Source of the DNA: Gammaproteobacteria bacterium
GTDB lineage: Bacteria > Pseudomonadota > Gammaproteobacteria > Steroidobacterales > Woeseiaceae
Assembly (NCBI GenBank): GCA_030641695.1
Contig: DAOWGY010000330.1
Span: 1 to 9,793 of the forward strand
Direction: 5' to 3'
DNA length: 9,793 nt
Shown: positions 8,090-9,793 of the stretch, piece by piece
How positions within the stretch are numbered: position 1 is the first letter of the stretch
Layout: each line of letters opens with the position of its first letter
Notes under the pieces: generated by a model
Told to the model about the DNA's origin: nothing
Seen by the model: only the letters and a program-made list of their open reading frames with translations
The model's database searches: none
Position numbers and translations under genes: made by a program

Positions 8090-9793
8090 ATGTCCCTACT
8101 GAGATTTGATGAAGTGTCCCTGCAGTTCGGGGATCAGAAGATCCTGACCAAAGCCGGACTCGTCATCGAAACCGGCGAGCGCGTGTGCCTGATCGGCCGC
8201 AATGGTGCGGGCAAATCCACGACGCTGAAACTGATCAGTGGTGAGCTGGAACCCGATCGTGGCGAGATCACCCGACAGGGCAGCCTCGTCATCAGCCAGC
8301 TTTCTCAAACACTGCCCGACGCCATGGATCAGTCGGTGCGCGACGTCGTGCGTTCCGGATTGAACGAGATCGAAGTACTGCTCGAGGACTACAAGCGCCG
8401 CTCGAAGCTCGATCTCGACAAGGAGAGCATGCTCGAACTGGAAGCCCTGCACGCGAAAATCGACGCCCACGAAGGCTGGCATATCGAACAACGCGTGGAT
8501 ACGGTCGTCAGTGACCTGAATCTGCCTGTAGACAAGAAAATGAACGAGCTGTCGGGTGGCTGGCGACGCCGTGTCGCGCTGGCGAAGGCGCTCGTGCAGA
8601 AGCCGGATCTGTTGCTACTGGACGAGCCGACGAATCACCTCGACATTGCGACCATCAAGTGGCTCGAGGATCGCGTCTACGCCTACCCGGGTGCGGTGAT
8701 GTTCATTACTCACGACCGCGCTTTTCTGCAACGGCTCGCGACGCGCATCGTGGAAATTGATCGCGGCCGGTTGACGAGCTGGCCCGGCAACTACGATAAC
8801 TATCTCAGGCGCAAGGAAAAAGCGCTCGAGGACGAAGACGCTGCGAACGCGCGCTTCGACAAGAAACTCGAAGAAGAGGAAGTGTGGATTCGCCAGGGCA
8901 TCAAAGCCCGGCGAACCCGCAATGAAGGCCGGGCGAGGACGCTCATGAAAATGCGTGAGGAACGCGCGCAACGCATGTCGCGCGACAGCAAGGCGCGCAT
9001 TCACATCGAAGAATCCGAACAGTCCGGCCGCAAGGTCATTCGCGCGAAAAACGTCAGCTATCGCTATGACGACGAGCCCCTGATCGAGGGCTTCTCGATC
9101 AAGATAATGCGCGGCGACCGCATCGGGCTGATCGGCAACAACGGTGTTGGCAAGACAACGCTATTGCGACTGTTGCTGGGGCAACTCGAGCCGCAAACGG
9201 GCACCCTCAAGCACGGCACCAACCTCGAGATCGGCTACTTCGACCAGCTGCGACAGACGCTCGACCTGGAAAAGAGCGTCGCGTACAACGTCGGCGAGGG
9301 CCGCACCTACATCAGGCTGAACGGCAAGGACCGCCACGTCGTCGGCTATCTCAAGGGCTTCCTGTTCAGCCCGGAGCGCTCGATGACACCGGCAAAATCA
9401 CTCTCTGGCGGAGAACGAAATCGTGTGATCCTCGCGAAGCTTTTTACCCGGCCCGCAAACCTGCTCGTGCTCGATGAGCCCACCAACGATCTCGATATCG
9501 AAACGCTCGAAGTGCTCGAGGAGAAAATTTGTGCGTACGCCGGCACCCTGATCGTCGTGAGCCACGACCGTGAGTTTCTCGACAACGTCGTGACAAGCAC
9601 GATCGTGTTCGAGGAAGACGGCCGCATCCAGGAGTACGTCGGCGGATACCGTGACTGGGTTCGGCAGGGCAAGCAGCTGGCCGTCACCGATAATCCCTAC
9701 GAGATTAACAAACGCAGGAAGGAGGCCGCCGAGCGCCGCAAACGGGCACCCTCAAGCACGGCACCAACCTCGAGATCGGCTACTTCGACCAGC
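8090..9793 (+). CDS. uup: ABC-F ATPase Uup, 3' end missing
   Basis: A tandem-ATPase ABC-F protein without membrane domains. Members act on ribosomes near the tRNA exit region, and E. coli Uup also limits precise transposon excision. First domain: Walker A GRNGAGKST (36-44), signature LSGGWRRR (154-161), Walker B with DEPTNHLD (178-185). Next comes the long charged linker typical of ABC-F proteins (about 235-310), including the WIRQGIKARRTRNEGRA stretch seen in Uup proteins. Second domain: Walker A GNNGVGKTT (349-357), signature LSGGERNR (438-445), DEPTNDLD (462-469). The ATG at 8090 is the only start, since an in-frame TAA lies at 8048 with no other start codon between; the ribosome binding site is weak. 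E. coli Uup has about 635 residues with a C-terminal coiled-coil domain. Here the frame stays open to the window end at 568 codons, but codons from about 549 come from a repeated segment and look spurious. Confidence 0.95.
   Translation, partial: MSLLRFDEVSLQFGDQKILTKAGLVIETGERVCLIGRNGAGKSTTLKLISGELEPDRGEITRQGSLVISQLSQTLPDAMDQSVRDVVRSGLNEIEVLLEDYKRRSKLDLDKESMLELEALHAKIDAHEGWHIEQRVDTVVSDLNLPVDKKMNELSGGWRRRVALAKALVQKPDLLLLDEPTNHLDIATIKWLEDRVYAYPGAVMFITHDRAFLQRLATRIVEIDRGRLTSWPGNYDNYLRRKEKALEDEDAANARFDKKLEEEEVWIRQGIKARRTRNEGRARTLMKMREERAQRMSRDSKARIHIEESEQSGRKVIRAKNVSYRYDDEPLIEGFSIKIMRGDRIGLIGNNGVGKTTLLRLLLGQLEPQTGTLKHGTNLEIGYFDQLRQTLDLEKSVAYNVGEGRTYIRLNGKDRHVVGYLKGFLFSPERSMTPAKSLSGGERNRVILAKLFTRPANLLVLDEPTNDLDIETLEVLEEKICAYAGTLIVVSHDREFLDNVVTSTIVFEEDGRIQEYVGGYRDWVRQGKQLAVTDNPYEINKRRKEAAERRKRAPSSTAPTSRSATSTS
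9190..9248 (+). repeat. 59-bp direct repeat, copy 1 (genuine uup)
   Basis: This copy lies in the second ATPase domain of uup and encodes sensible ABC-F sequence (QTGTLKHGTNLEIGYFDQ). An identical copy ends the window, 545 bp downstream. Confidence 0.97.
9735..9793 (+). repeat. 59-bp direct repeat, copy 2 (likely artefact)
   Basis: The last 59 bases repeat 9190-9248 without a mismatch. The offset of 545 is not a multiple of three, so the copy is read in a different frame and gives a Ser/Thr/Ala-rich tail (APSSTAPTSRSATSTS) in place of the Uup C-terminal domain. An exact repeat stopping at the very end of the sequence is typical of a contig wrongly extended at a shared word. A real 545-bp tandem duplication is possible but would disrupt uup. 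Confidence 0.9.

Noticed and set aside
9346..9687. 113-codon minus-strand open frame within uup
   Set aside because: It is antisense to the conserved second ATPase domain of Uup and shows no recognisable protein features.

Overview
The window looks like a piece of a gammaproteobacterial chromosome. The evidence is a full-length UvrA very close to the enterobacterial type, a SlyX protein ending in the typical PPHY tail, a Uup-type ABC-F ATPase and a DUF2238 (YjdF-like) membrane protein. The DNA looks GC-rich with strong GC bias at third codon positions. I cannot name a genus; a marine or soil lineage known mainly from metagenomes is a guess. No tRNA, rRNA, CRISPR array, insertion sequence or phage gene is visible.

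Layout. Bases 1-82 hold a weak promoter candidate and a 16-bp dyad ahead of uvrA (83-2929, +), which is intact. uvrA converges, with a 19-bp gap, on a minus-strand block that reads from right to left: slyX (7771-7977), a very large envelope protein of 1361 residues (3602-7687) and a DUF2238 membrane protein (2949-3599). The last two are almost certainly co-translated: the stop of the large gene and the ATG of the small one lie in the string TAGTGATG. A 112-bp divergent spacer separates slyX from uup (8090 to the window end, +) and carries two near-identical palindromes.

How the genes relate. UvrA (nucleotide excision repair), SlyX (unknown role) and Uup (ribosome-associated ABC-F ATPase, also linked to transposon excision) are housekeeping or conserved accessory genes. 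The unusual part is the two-gene membrane module in the middle. The 1361-residue protein, which I do not recognise, is built as two colinear halves. Each half has a signal-peptide-like segment, a paired cysteine region, a large beta-rich periplasmic part, a cluster of four membrane helices, a periplasmic loop and a last helix. This looks like an ancient in-frame tandem duplication of a membrane protein of about 650-700 residues, and it is the best candidate here for an undescribed system.

The right end needs caution. The last 59 bases (9735-9793) are an exact copy of 9190-9248 inside uup, in a different reading frame. This is the pattern expected of a mis-extended contig end, so the final residues of Uup as read here are probably not real.
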